This document shows, one piece after another, positions 17,614-27,726 of a stretch of DNA of 64,000 nt; the first letter of the stretch is position 1, and each line of letters starts with the position of its first letter. This DNA is from CAVVZJ01 sp963752755. Lineage in GTDB: Bacteria > Planctomycetota > Planctomycetia > Isosphaerales > Isosphaeraceae. The notes beneath the pieces were generated by a model, which saw nothing but the letters and a program-made list of their open reading frames with translations, ran no database searches and was not told where the DNA came from. The stretch spans positions 372,001 through 436,000 of the forward strand of contig CAVVZJ010000003.1 in the NCBI GenBank assembly GCA_963752755.1. Direction: 5' to 3'. A program made the position numbers and the translations under genes.

Positions 17614-18164
17614 AACGGACTCGCCTGGAACGATTGCCATTGCCGGAGGAATCCGTCCGACTTCCGCCGATCCTACTGGAGCGCCCAGCCTGGAATGGTG
17701 GCTACTCGGTGCACCCGACGAATCGACCACGATTTGAGTGGAGTTGCTTCACAAGCATTGTTCCGTCGGGCTTACCCTTTCCGCAGCACACGCCGATCTC
17801 CGATCTTTGCGATCGGGACCGCATCCATCCCACCCTGTCCGACCGTGGACAGGCGAGGTTCTTCGAGATCGCCGCCGCGGCGCTCGACCTCGGGCCAATG
17901 GCGAAACCGGCGGGCGTCGCGACAGTCCCCTAATAATGTCCTACATTAGCGTTGGAGACAGGTTGCCGCCCGTCTTCGAGGACCCTCGTCCGGCCTTGGT
18001 CGTGGTTCGCCAGGCTCCGCTCGGCTGAGCAATCAAGAGTTGGTAGGGAGGCACCTGTCGGCGCGGGTCAAGCGCCGGACCAGGAACGGCCCTCGACGCC
18101 GAGGCCGCAATCCAAGCCGCCGGAAGGGCAAACCGCCCAGGGAACGAATGGGAGCATCCGCATC
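17614..18164. other. Gap with one weak open frame
   Basis: 551 bases with no convincing gene. A 107-codon frame starts at GTG 17610, overlapping the previous stop as GTGA, and ends at 17933; its C-terminal part (DRIHPTLSDRGQARFFEIA) vaguely resembles the end of an SGNH hydrolase (the D-x-x-H-P motif), so it may be a relic. The first half has no recognisable features. The rest (17934-18164) shows nothing I can name and probably carries the promoter of the small gene that follows. Confidence 0.3.
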
Positions 18165-18566
18165 ATGCCCAGCAGCCAGTCCGCCGAGTACGAGGCCGAG
18201 CGTCTCGACCGCCTGGAGCGCGAGGTGAGGCGCCGGCAGTGGGATAGCGTCCTCGTCCGGCCCCGCGACCCCAATACGCCCCAGCCGGCACCGTCCCCGG
18301 GACTCCGCCGCGACCCGGTAGCCGAGACGCCAACGCCGTCGAAGCCCGACCCCTATGCAGTCCTGGAACTGATGGTCGAGCGTCTCGACCGCCTGGAGCG
18401 GCTCTCGGCGCGGCTGGAGTCGGAGGTTCGCGTGATGGACCGCTACGGCCGGAAGTTCCGCTGGCGGCTCATCGCGGTGCTGGTGGCCACCTCCGCGGCG
18501 GGAATGGCCTTGATGCCCTGGTGGGTTTCGCTCTGGCGATTCTCGGAGTCGTTGATGGGACGCTGA
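18165..18566 (+). CDS. Small coiled-coil membrane protein, unrecognised
   Basis: 133 residues; I do not recognise a family. It is rich in charged heptads: ERLDRLEREVRRRQ near the start and ERLDRLERLSARLESEV at about 75-91, so the octamer ERLDRLER occurs twice. Between them lies a Pro/Arg-rich linker. A single membrane helix closes the protein (WRLIAVLVATSAAGMALMPW, about 101-122) with a short tail. The design (cytoplasmic coiled coil, C-terminal anchor) suggests a tail-anchored oligomeric scaffold. The start at ATG 18165 has GGGAG about ten bases upstream. It runs tail to tail with purN, only seven bases apart. Confidence 0.65.
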   Translation: MPSSQSAEYEAERLDRLEREVRRRQWDSVLVRPRDPNTPQPAPSPGLRRDPVAETPTPSKPDPYAVLELMVERLDRLERLSARLESEVRVMDRYGRKFRWRLIAVLVATSAAGMALMPWWVSLWRFSESLMGR

Positions 18567-18573
18567 GACGCCG

Positions 18574-19249
18574 TCAGCCACGCCGAGCCTTCGGCGGTTC
18601 GGGATGGACGCGCACCCGCCGTCCATCGATCTCCAGCCGGCCCTCGGCGTAGAGGCGGATTGCCTCGGGCAGGGCCTCGCACTCGGCCGCAAAGACGCGC
18701 GCAGCGAGGCCCTCGGGCGTATCGTCGTCGAAGACCGGCACCGGACGCTGGAGGATGATCGGACCGGTATCGTAGGTCTGGTCGGCAAAGTGGACCGTGC
18801 AGCCGGAGACCTTCACCCCGGCTGCGATCGCGGCCCGGTGGACCGCCTCACCGTGGAAGCCCAGGCCGCAAAAGGCCGGGATCAGCGCAGGGTGGACGTT
18901 GAGGACCCGATCGGCGTAGTCGTCCGGGATGCGTAGCAAGGCGAGGAAGCCGCCAAGGACGACCAGGTCCGCCGCCGCCGAGCGAACCGACTCGAAGACC
19001 TCGCGGCTGAACGCCTCGACCGGCTTGCCCCGTCGCTCGACCACGACGGTCGGCAATCCAGCCCGCTCGGCCTTCGCGATCGCCGCGATGCCCGGCCGGC
19101 TGGCGATCACGCGGCACGATCCGCGCCCGCAGCTCACCCTCGCCGATGCGGTCGAGGAGGTTCTGCAAGGTCGTTCCGCCGCCGGAGACACAAACGGCCA
19201 GGCGGATGGGCGGTTCCTGGATCGGGGGCCTTCGGGGGGCGTCGGTCAT
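18574..19249 (-). CDS. purN: Phosphoribosylglycinamide formyltransferase (frameshifted)
   Basis: Reconstituted length 224 residues. GAR transformylase uses 10-formyl-THF in the third step of purine synthesis, in the cytoplasm. N-terminal IRLAVCVSGGGTTLQNLLD is the phosphoribosyl-binding start; the later NVHPALIPAF and SGCTVHFADQTYDTGPII contain the catalytic His and Asp of the family. The frame changes near 19110-19115: on the coding strand GTGCCGCGTG replaces GTGCGCGTG, one extra C. Without it the junction reads ELRARIVRVIASRPG. Start at 19249 is the ATG before TDAPRRPP, with a poor ribosome site. It lies directly downstream of the Uma2 relic. Confidence 0.85.
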
Positions 19250-19259
19250 GGTCGTCGCT

Positions 19260-19656
19260 TCAGGGTAAGATGTCGCGGACAGCAAAGCGGGTGATCTCGC
19301 GGCCGTCGAGTACGAGGGAAAAAACTTCATCGGGACCGAGCGATCTGAGGGTCCGATAGCCTTCCGGGGCCGGGTCGGTGTGGACCTCCAGGACGCAACG
19401 CCGAAACTCCAAGATCCAGAAGACCGGCACACCCGCGGCGGCATCGAGCAGCCACTTCAGGTGATGTTCCGTGGCATAGGTGGGGCGGATTCTTGCTCAT
19501 CCCCTCGACGAGGAAGCCCTCCAGCAGTACCAACCCCTCCGGGCCGAAGCCCCCCGCCTCGGCCGTGCGGTGACACTCCGCGACCGTGATCCGATGGCGA
19601 CGATCGAATATCAACGCCGCCGGGGTCTCATGCTCCTGCGCCACGGTGGCCATCAT
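19260..19656 (-). pseudogene. Uma2 family nuclease-like relic
   Basis: The first 59 codons read as the N-terminus of a planctomycete Uma2 (DUF820) protein: FDRRHRITVAECHRTAEAGG, then GFLVEGMSKNPPH. The sequence then shifts frame within CCGCCCCACC and continues YATEHHLKWLLDAAAGVPVF, WILEFRRCVLEVHTDPAP and a TRFAVRDILP end, which is the family C-terminus. The PD-(D/E)XK core of about 60 residues that should lie between LLDA and AGVPVF is missing. So this copy has both an internal deletion and a frameshift and should be inactive. Uma2 genes are multicopy in Isosphaeraceae, and relics are expected. Confidence 0.7.
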
Positions 19657-19724
19657 GATTATCCCAGAACTCTGGAGGGGGACGCGACCGGATCATTCTC
19701 GGGTTGGAACCAGACCAGCAACCC

Positions 19725-22539
19725 CTATTGATTCGCCAGGGCTTTCACAACCCGCGCGCAACGTTCGCAGAGAGTCGGGTGCTCCGGGTCCTGGCCGACG
19801 GATGGGCGGAGGTTCCAGCATCGTTCGCATTTGCCGTAAGAGGATCGTGCGGCCTTGACCTTGGGCGGATAGCCCGCATCCTCGCCGGAGCGGAACTCGA
19901 CTCCTGAGACGATGCAGATCGTTGCGAGAAGGTATGGGTCCAGGCTCGACACCGTGTCTGGATCGACCGAGAACCGGACAACGGCCTCCTGGCTACTGCC
20001 GATCACCTTTTTCCTTACGCAAGGTTTCGAGCTCCGCGAGGGCGAGATCTCGTAACGCGCGGTATCGCTCCCATCGGGCATCTCGCATGGCATCGTCCAC
20101 GGCGCCGTCGGCCGCCGGGAACTCGGCCAGGTGGACGCTCTCCGGCTTGTCGCCGCGGTCGGGGAGGAAGGTCCAGAGTTCCTCGGCGGTGTGAGGCAGG
20201 ATTGGGGCGACGAGGCGGGTGAGGGCGTCGTGGAGGCGGGCGAGGACGAACTGGGCGGCGCGGCGGTCGGGACCGTCGGGAAGCTCGGCGTAGAGGCGGT
20301 CCTTGAGAACGTCGAGGTAGAAGCTGGAGAGATCCACGGCGCAGAAGTGGTAGATCCGCTGATAGACGCGGTAGAACTCGAAGCGCTCGTAAGCGGTCGT
20401 CACGTCGCGGATTAGCTTGTTGAGCTGGCCGAGGGCCCAGCGGTCGATCTCGTGGAGCGTGGTGGGATCGACGGTGGACGGGTCGAAATGGGCGTAATCT
20501 TCGAGGTTGCCGAGCAGATAGCGGAAGGTATTGCGGATTTTCCGATACGCCTCGGAAGCCTCCTTGATGCCGCGGACGCTCATGCGAACATCGTCGGCGT
20601 AGTCGAGGCTGGCCACGTAGAGGCGCAGGACGTCGGCGCCGTATTGCTCGGTGGTTCCGACGGCAGGAATGACGTTGCCGAGCGACTTCGACATCTTGCG
20701 GCCCTGCTCATCGACGACGAAGCCGTGCGTGAGCACCGTATCGAACGGCGCACGTCCGCTGGCGCCGACGCCGGTGAGGATCGACGACATGAACCAGCCG
20801 CGGTGCTGATCGGAGCCTTCTAGATACATGAAAGCGGGGTAGCCCAGCTCGAAATTCTGCGAGAGCACGGCGCGATGGCTGGAGCCGGACTCGAACCAGA
20901 CGTCAAGGATGTCGTGCGTCTTCTCGAACGAGTTGCCGCCGCAGCCGGGGCACCTCGCGCCGGAGGGGAGCAATTCGGTGACGTCCTTGGTATACCAGGC
21001 GTCGGCCCCTTCGCGGCGGAAGAGGTCGCGAACGTGGCTGACGGAGTCGGCGGTCAGGAGCTTCTCGTCGCAGTTCGTACAGGCGAACGCCGGGATCGGG
21101 ACGCCCCAGTGGCGCTGGCGGCTGATGCACCAGTCGGGGCGGTTGGCGACCATCGCCTCGATCCGGGCCTGTCCCCAGGAGGGAAGCCAGCGGACATCGT
21201 CACGGATGACCTTCAAGGTCCGGCCGCGGAGGTCGGAATGATCGACGCCGACGAACCACTGGGCCGTGGCGCGGAAGATCACGGGGTTCTTGCAGCGCCA
21301 GCAGTGAGGGTAGCTGTGGGAGAAGTTGAAGTGGTGGTAGAGGGCTCCGACCTCGCGGAGCCGGTCGATGATCTTCGGGTTGGCCTGGAAGACCTTCTCG
21401 CCGCGGACGAACTCGGGGGCCTCATCGTTGAAGCGGCCGGCGGCATCGACGGGGCTGATCGTGGGGAGGACGTACTTCTGGCCCGAGCGGTAGTCCTCGG
21501 TGCCGTGGCCGGGGGCGGTGTGGACGAGGCCGGTGCCGTCCTCGACGGTGACGTACTCGGCCAGGACGATCGGCCCGGTCCGGTCGAGGAAGACGTGGCG
21601 ATACTGCGCGTGCTCCAGCTCGCGGCCCGGGATGCGGCCGACCTCGGCGAAGTCGACCACTTTCCGGAGGCCCATCACACGCTCGACCAGGTCGGCGGCG
21701 AGGATCGTGTGGACGGTCGCGCCGGAATCGGGGTCGGTATAGCGGACGCCGGCATAGATAACGTCGGGGTGGGCGGCGATGGCGACGTTGGCGGGGAGGG
21801 TCCAGGGGGTGGTGGTCCAGATCATGGCGTGCCAGGGGCCGTCACCCCAGCCCTCGGGCACGCCGGAGAGCATCGGGAAGTTGACGTAGATGCTCGGCGA
21901 GGTCTCGTCGCTGTATTCCAGCTCGGCTTCGGCGAGGGCGGTGCGGTCGGTCATGCACCAGTGGATCGGCTTGAGCTGGCGATAGACGTAGCCGTCGGCG
22001 ACGAGGTCGGCCAGGACGTCGAGAATACTGGCCTCGTAACCGGGCTTGAGCGTCAGGTACGGGTCGTCCCAGTCGCCCTCGATGCCGAGGCGGCGGAACT
22101 GGTCGCGTTGGACGTTCACCCACTTGAGCGCCTCGACGCGACACTTTTCCCGGATCTCGGCGGCGGAGAGGCCGGCGGCCTTCGAGCCGAGGTCCTTCAT
22201 GACCTTGTGCTCGATCGGCAAGCCGTGGCAGTCCCAGCCGGGAACGTAAGGCGAATCAAAGCCGCGCATGGTCAACGAGCGGACGACAACGTCCTTGAGC
22301 ACCTTGTTGAGCAGGTGGCCCATGTGGATGTCGCCATTGGCGTAGGGCGGGCCATCGTGAAGGGCGCGGCGTTCCCGGCCGGCGCGGGACTCGCGGATCT
22401 TGCGGTAAAGGTCCTCCTCACGCCAGCGGGCCTGAATCTGGGGCTCACGCGCGGTCAGGTTCGCCTTCATCGCGAACTGGGTGGCGGGGAGGTTCAGCGT
22501 CTCTTTGTAGGGCTTGCCCTGGGTTGACTCGTTACGCAC
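19725..22539 (-). CDS. ileS: Isoleucyl-tRNA synthetase (frameshift near 3' end)
   Basis: Reconstituted length 937 residues, matching bacterial IleRS. Class I signature HMGH is in PPYANGDIHMGHLLNKVLKD, and KMSKS is in GRKMSKSLGNV. The editing domain and anticodon-binding helical domain follow. The C-terminal zinc finger reads CERCWNLRPS...LCERCARVV. A stop interrupts after LRKEKGDRQ because the coding strand has GAAAAAGG (A5, 20008-20012) where A4 would give KEKVIGSSQEAVVRF and run on to the zinc finger. It is a homopolymer error or a recent mutation; for an essential gene the former is much more likely. Start is GTG 22539 with AAGGA about ten bases upstream. Confidence 0.93.
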
Positions 22540-22874
22540 TCGGCAACGTCCTTCTCTGCCTAACGCTTGCGGGGTGCAGACCGTTTGGGTTCGGAAGACA
22601 CCATTCTAGCGGAACGGACCCGCGGCGTCGTCGGGTCTTCCGCCTCAGAGCCAGACACTTCGTGACCGGAACGGTTCAGCCGGAGAGAACCGACCGGGCC
22701 GCTTCGACGTACCTTGAGAAGGTCGGCACGCCGGGCAGGCCGGTATCCTGAGAGGATGTACGAGAAGGTCTTTGTTTGTAGTTTGTAGGGTGCGTCGAGT
22801 CTTCGACGACGCACCAACCGGCCCGCGAATGGGTGCGTCGTCGAAGACTCGACGCACCCGACAGGAATCTTCGA
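22540..22874. other. Divergent region between ileS and hypF
   Basis: 335 bases without a supported gene. It must contain the ileS promoter (minus) and the promoter of the hyp genes (plus). The only clear structure is the perfect 28-nt inverted repeat at 22788-22859, described separately, which ends 15 bases before the hypF ATG. Confidence 0.5.
22788..22859. repeat. Perfect 28-nt inverted repeat (hairpin, 16-nt loop)
   Basis: Left arm 22788-22815 begins GGGTGCGTCGAGTCTTCGAC; right arm 22832-22859 is its exact reverse complement and ends GAAGACTCGACGCACCC. The loop is 22816-22831. There is no T tract, so it is not a typical terminator. Each arm also contains a near-palindrome around GTCGAGTCTTCGAC. 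It could be a REP-like or MITE-like element, or a regulatory RNA hairpin in the hypF leader; its right arm ends only 15 bases upstream of the hypF start and four bases before the AGGAA ribosome site. Confidence 0.85.
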
Positions 22875-25167
22875 ATGATGGAGCGCCGGGCGATCGTGGT
22901 CCGCGGTCTGGTTCAGGGGGTCGGATTCCGGCCCTTCGTGTACCACCTCGCCACGTCGCACCAACTCGGCGGCTTCGTCCGGAACGAGACGGGGCGGGTC
23001 TTGATCGAGGTCGAGGGCGAGCTGTCCTTGCTGGAACGCTTCCTGGCCGATCTCGAAGCCCAGCCGCCGCCGCTGGCCCGGATCGTCTCGCTGTCCTGGG
23101 AGGAACGGCCGCCGTTGGGCGATCATCAATTCCGGATCGAGGCGAGTCAGGCCGACAGGGACAGCCCGGTCTTCATCGCGCCCGACGTGGCCACCTGTCC
23201 GGCCTGCCTCGCGGAACTGTTCGACCCGGCCGACCGACGCTACCGATACCCGTTCCTGAACTGCACCGAATGCGGGCCGCGCCTGACGATCGTCCAGGGC
23301 GCCCCTTACGATCGCTCGCGGACAACGATGGCCCCGTTCGCGATGTGCGACGCCTGCCAGGCCGAGTACGACGACCCGACCAACCGCCGGTTCCACGCGC
23401 AGCCGACCGCCTGCCCCGCCTGCGGCCCGCGCCTCCGGATCTTCGACGCCAACGGCCAGCCCCTCCCGACCCCGGACCCGCTCGCCTTCTTCGCCGACGC
23501 CCTCCGCCGTGGCCAGATCGGAGCCTTGAAGGGTCTGGGCGGCTATCACCTGACCTGCAATGCGGCCGACCGCGCGGCGGTCGCCGAGTTGCGACGCCGC
23601 AAAGGGCGCGAGGAGAAGCCGTTCGCGGTGATGGTGGCGGGCGTCGAGGCCGCGATGACACTGGGTGAGGTTGGGCCAACGGAGCGGGCCTTGCTGGCGT
23701 CGCCACAGGCTCCGATCGTGCTCCTGAAGAAGCGGCAACCAGGGTCGGTTTGTGAGGAGGTCGCCCCGCGGAACCCATGGCTGGGTGTGATGCTGCCGTA
23801 CACCCCCTTGCATCACCTCCTGCTGCGGTCGGTCCAGGGCCAGTCGCTGGTCATGACGAGCGGCAACCGGACCGACGAGCCGATCGTCTACCAGGACGAC
23901 GCGTTCGAGCGACTGGCCGGCATCGCCGACCTGTTCCTGACCCACGACCGCGCGATCCATGTCCGTTGCGACGACTCCGTAACGCGGGTTATCGCGGGCG
24001 TCGAGCAGCCCTTGAGGCGTTCCCGAGGCTACGCGCCGCTTCCGGTCGTGCTGCCGATCGACTGCCCGAGGCCGACCCTGGCGGTCGGTGGTCAGCTCAA
24101 GGTCACGTTTGCCCTGGGCCGGGAACGTCAGGCATTCCTCAGCCACCACCTGGGCGACCTCGACCACTTCGAAGCGTATCGGGCCTTCGAGCGGGACGTG
24201 ACTCTCTACCGGCAACTCTTCGCCATCGTGCCCCGAATGCGTGGTCCACGACCTCCACCCCGACTACGCCACGACCCGCTACGCCCGGGAAGTCGCGTCG
24301 CGCGAGGGCATCGAGCTTCTCGCCGTCGCAGCACCACCATGCTCATCTGGCGAGTGGCATGGCCGAGCACGGCCTGATCGAGCCGGTCATCGGGGTCACC
24401 TTCGATGGCACTGGCTTCGGGACCGACGGAGCGGTCTGGGGGGGCGAGTTCCTCGTCGGCGATTACCGGCGGTTCCGACGGGCGGCGCACCTCCGTTACG
24501 TCGGACTACCAGGCGGCGAGCGGGCCATCCGCGAGCCCTGGCGGATGGCATTGGCCCACCTCCGGGATGCCGGCGTCGATCTCGCGACCGCGACGGCACA
24601 TTTCTCGCAGGCGGAGATTCCGATCGTCGTGAAGATGCTGGAACGGCAGCTGAACAGCCCGCCCACGTCGAGCGTTGGGCGTCTCTTCGACGCCGTCGCG
24701 GCCCTGGCTGGCGTGCGGGACCGCGTCAGCTTACGAGGGACAGGCGGCGATGGAGCTGGAATGGCTGGCCGCAGGGGTGGCGCCGGAAGGGACTTATCCG
24801 TTCGAGGTTGGCCCGGCCGTCGTGGATGAGACAGCGGAAGAGCCGATGGTCGTCGATACACGCCCTTTGATCCGGGAAATCGCGGCGGATCGGCGGAGGG
24901 GGATCGGCGCGGAGGTCATTGCCCGGCGGTTCCACACGACGCTGGTCGAGCTGATCGCCGAGGTCTGCGGACGGCTGCGGCGGTCGAGCGGATTGGGAAC
25001 GGTGGTCCTCAGCGGCGGCGTTTTTCTCAATGTGCTGCTCGCCAGCGAGACGAACGCCCGGCTTGTCGGGCGAGGGTTTCCGGGTGTACCGTCACCAGAA
25101 GGTGCCGCCCGGAGACGGCGGTTTGAGCCTGGGTCAACTGGCCATCGCGGCGGCCCGCCAGGGCTGA
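22875..25167 (+). CDS. hypF: Hydrogenase maturation carbamoyltransferase HypF (frameshifted)
   Basis: Reconstituted length 762 residues, normal for HypF, which turns carbamoyl phosphate into thiocarbamate on HypE for the cyanide ligands of NiFe hydrogenase. Order: acylphosphatase domain (VVRGLVQGVGFRPFVYHLA), two zinc motifs (CPACLAELFD...CTECGPR; CDACQAEYDD...CPACGP), the YrdC domain (IGALKGLGGYHLTC, MTSGNRTDEPI) and the Kae1-like domain (QHHHAHLASGMAEH, VLSGGVFLN). The product crosses four one-base insertions, near 24231-24234 (CCCC for CCC), 24324-24328, 24731 (TT for T) and 25077-25082; every segment between is clean. Start ATG 22875 has AGGAA seven bases upstream. First gene of hypFCDEAB. 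Confidence 0.9.
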
Positions 25168-25193
25168 CCGGGAATCGAGGAGGAGGAGCCGCC

Positions 25194-25444
25194 ATGTGCC
25201 TCGGCATCCCGGGCAAGGTGGTCGAGACCGACTGCGAAGACGATGTTCTCATGGGCAAGGTCGAGTTCGGCGGCATCAGCCGGCGCGTCTGCCTGGCTCA
25301 TGTGCCGGAGGCGCGGCCGGGGACTACGTCCTCGTGCATGTCGGATTTGCCCTCTCACTCATCGACGAACAGGAGGCGGGCCGGATCTTCGCGTTTCTGG
25401 AGCAGATGAACCAGCTCGACGAGCTGGAGGAGCCGCCGCCATGA
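25194..25444 (+). CDS. hypC: Hydrogenase maturation chaperone HypC (frameshifted)
   Basis: Reconstituted 83 residues, usual for HypC/HybG. It starts MCLGIPGKVVETD with the essential Cys2 that carries the Fe(CN)2CO unit with HypD, and contains GDYVLVHVGFALSLIDEQEA. Frame is lost near 25322, where CCGGGGAC has four G; five would give EARPGDYVLVHV. A strong AGGAGGAGG ribosome site precedes the ATG. The stop overlaps the hypD start (ATGA), the usual coupling of these partners. Confidence 0.9.
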
Positions 25445-26571
25445 AATACCTCGATGAGTACCGCGACGGTCAATCGGCGAAGCAACTCGCTCACGCGATC
25501 GCTCAGACCGTGACTCGTCCCTGGACCATCATGGAGGTCTGCGGCGGCCAGACCCACACCATCGTCAAGTACGGCCTCGACCGGATCCTGCCGCCCGACG
25601 TCGAGCTGGTGCATGGCCCCGGTTGCCCAGTCTGCGTCACCTCGCTGGAGATGATCGACCGCGCCCACGCGATCGCATCGCGGCCGGATGTCACCTTCTG
25701 CTCCTTCGGCGACATGCTCCGCGTCCCCGGCTCGCGCGGCGACTTGCTGCAACTCAAGTCGCAGGGCGCCGATGTCCGGATCGTGTACTCCCCGCTCGAC
25801 GCTGTCAACCTCGCGACCTCGCGACCCGACCGCCGGGTCGTTTTCTTCGCCATCGGCTTCGAGACGACCGCTCCGCCCAACGCCATGGCCGTCTGGTTGG
25901 CGAGGAAGCGTCGGCTGGACAACTTCAGCGTCCTGGTCTCGCACGTCCTCGTGCCGCCGATGCTGGAGGCGCATCCTTCAATCACCAGACAACCGCGTAC
26001 AAGGGTTCCTCGGGCCGGGTCACGTCTGCACCGTGATGGGCACCGCCGATTACGAGCCGATCGTCCGGCGCCATCGTGTCCCGATCGTCGTCACCGGCTT
26101 CGAGCCGCTGGACCTGCTCGATGGCGTCCTGCGGACCGTCCGCCAGCTCGAAGCGGGTCGCGCCGAGGTCGAGAACCAGTATGCCCGAGCCGTGCGCGCC
26201 GAGGGCAACCCGACGTCGCGTCGCTTGATCGACGATGTCTTCGAGGTCTGCGACCGCGCCTGGCGCGGCGTCGGCCGGATTCCCGTCGAGCGGCTTCCGG
26301 CTCCGCGAGGATTACCGCCGGCTTGACGCCGAACGTCTCTTCGAGGTGGACGAGCATCGCGACGCGGGAGTCGCCCCTCTGCATCAGCGGACAGATTCTC
26401 CGGGGCCTGAAGAAGCCGCACGACTGCCCCGCCTTCGGCCGCCAGTGCACGCCGCAAACGCCCCTGGGCGCCACGATGGTTTCCTCCGAGGGCGCATGCG
26501 CCGCCTACTTCGCCTGCGGCCGGCACCTGGAACCCGGCCCGGCCCGCAATCCGCAAACGCTCGAAGTCTGA
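25441..26571 (+). CDS. hypD: Hydrogenase maturation factor HypD (frameshifted)
   Basis: Reconstituted 375 residues, as expected. HypD is the Fe-S scaffold where the Fe(CN)2CO cofactor is built with HypC. Conserved blocks: IMEVCGGQTHTIVKYG, VHGPGCPVCVT, TFCSFGDMLRVPGS, FFAIGFETTAPPNA, GHVCTVMGT, FRLREDYRRLDAERLF, and the cysteine-rich end CISGQILRGL...DCPAFGRQCTP. Three +1 insertions separate them: near 25969-25972 (GGCGCATCC for GGCGATCC), 26282-26290 and 26376-26380. The final ACAAYFACGRH lies in the same frame as the start. Coupled to hypC by ATGA and followed 15 bases later by hypE. Confidence 0.9.
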   Translation: MKYLDEYRDGQSAKQLAHAIAQTVTRPWTIMEVCGGQTHTIVKYGLDRILPPDVELVHGPGCPVCVTSLEMIDRAHAIASRPDVTFCSFGDMLRVPGSRGDLLQLKSQGADVRIVYSPLDAVNLATSRPDRRVVFFAIGFETTAPPNAMAVWLARKRRLDNFSVLVSHVLVPPMLEAHPSITRQPRTRVPRAGSRLHRDGHRRLRADRPAPSCPDRRHRLRAAGPARWRPADRPPARSGSRRGREPVCPSRARRGQPDVASLDRRCLRGLRPRLARRRPDSRRAASGSARITAGLTPNVSSRWTSIATRESPLCISGQILRGLKKPHDCPAFGRQCTPQTPLGATMVSSEGACAAYFACGRHLEPGPARNPQTLEV

Positions 26572-26586
26572 CCCGGGAGATCGCCG

Positions 26587-27669
26587 ATGGAGGACGCCGC
26601 ACCGCCCGCCAATCCACTCGGCACCTGCCCGTTGCCGCAGTCGCGGTACGACCAGATCGTACTTGGCCATGGCGGCGGCGGCCAGTTGACAGCCGACCTG
26701 ATCCAGCGCCTGTTCCTACCCGCGTTCGGGAACGATGTGCTCGAGGCGCTGGAGGACCAGGCAACCGTTTCACTCCCCGGCGACCTCGTCGCCAACGCCC
26801 CACGTCTCGCGTTCACGACCGATGCCTTCGTCGTCCGTCCCCTCTTCTTCCCCGGCGGCGACATCGGCCGCTTGGCCGTTCACGGCACGGTCAACGATCT
26901 GGCCGTCGGCGGCGCCCGGCCACTCTTTCTGTCCGCCGCCTTCATCCTGGAGGAAGGCTTGCCGATCGACGATCTGCGCCGGATCGTCACGTCGATGCGG
27001 CGGGCCTGCGACGAGGCCGGCGTGAGCCTGGTGACCGGCGACACCAAGGTCGTCGATCACGGCAAGGGCGACGGCGTCTTCATCACCACCGCCGGCATCG
27101 GCCTGGTGCCGCCGGGACGCTCCCTCTCGATCCACGCCGCCCGAGCCGGCGACCGCATCCTTGTCTCCGGCACGCTCGGCGACCACGGAATCGCGATCCT
27201 GTCCCTGCGCGAGGGCATTGAGTTCGAGACGGTCCTCGAGAGTGACACGGCTCCATTGACCGGCCTCGCCAGGACGATCCTCGAAACCTGCCCCTCCACC
27301 CGCTGCCTGCGCGACCCGACACGCGGCGGCCTGGCAAGCGCCCTCAACGAGTTGGCCGACGCCTCGCGGGTCGGCGTCGAGCTGGACGAGTCGGCGATCC
27401 CGCTCCGCCCCGAGGTCCGCGGCGCTTGCGAGTTGCTGGGGCTCGATCCGCTCTACGTCGCCAATGAGGGGAAGCTGATCGCCGTCGTACCCCCGGAGGA
27501 CGCCGACCGCGTCCTGGCCTCGATGCAAGCCCATCCACTCGGCCGCAACGCCGCGATCATCGGCACGGTCGTGGCCGACCATCCCGCCCTGGTGATTCTC
27601 CGGTCACGTGTCGGCGGGGAGCGGGTCGTCGCCCTGCTCTCTGGCGAGCAATTGCCGCGGATCTGTTGA
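26587..27669 (+). CDS. hypE: Hydrogenase maturation dehydratase HypE
   Basis: 360 residues, intact. HypE dehydrates its C-terminal S-carboxamide to thiocyanate, the cyanide donor. Visible: the AIR-synthase-like N-terminal domain (LGHGGGGQLTADLIQRLF, TDAFVVRPLFFPGGDIG, HGTVNDLAVGGARP), SLVTGDTKVVD, the DPTRGGLASALNELA loop, and the obligatory C-terminal PRIC, whose terminal Cys is the carbamoylated residue. The start has GGGAG about nine bases upstream. It is one of only three hyp genes here (with hypA and hypB) free of frameshifts. Confidence 0.96.
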   Translation: MEDAAPPANPLGTCPLPQSRYDQIVLGHGGGGQLTADLIQRLFLPAFGNDVLEALEDQATVSLPGDLVANAPRLAFTTDAFVVRPLFFPGGDIGRLAVHGTVNDLAVGGARPLFLSAAFILEEGLPIDDLRRIVTSMRRACDEAGVSLVTGDTKVVDHGKGDGVFITTAGIGLVPPGRSLSIHAARAGDRILVSGTLGDHGIAILSLREGIEFETVLESDTAPLTGLARTILETCPSTRCLRDPTRGGLASALNELADASRVGVELDESAIPLRPEVRGACELLGLDPLYVANEGKLIAVVPPEDADRVLASMQAHPLGRNAAIIGTVVADHPALVILRSRVGGERVVALLSGEQLPRIC

Positions 27670-27726
27670 CCCCTGAGCATCGATCGGTGTGAGAGCCACC
27701 CTCCACGACCCGTTTCCAAGATCCAG

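Noticed and set aside
17610..17933. SGNH hydrolase fragment
   Set aside because: Only a short D-x-x-H-P-like stretch matches; the Ser and Gly blocks are missing, so it is mentioned only as a possible relic.
22560..24215. Minus-strand frame of 551 codons across the hypF region
   Set aside because: It is antisense to hypF, has no recognisable domain, and crosses the inverted repeat.
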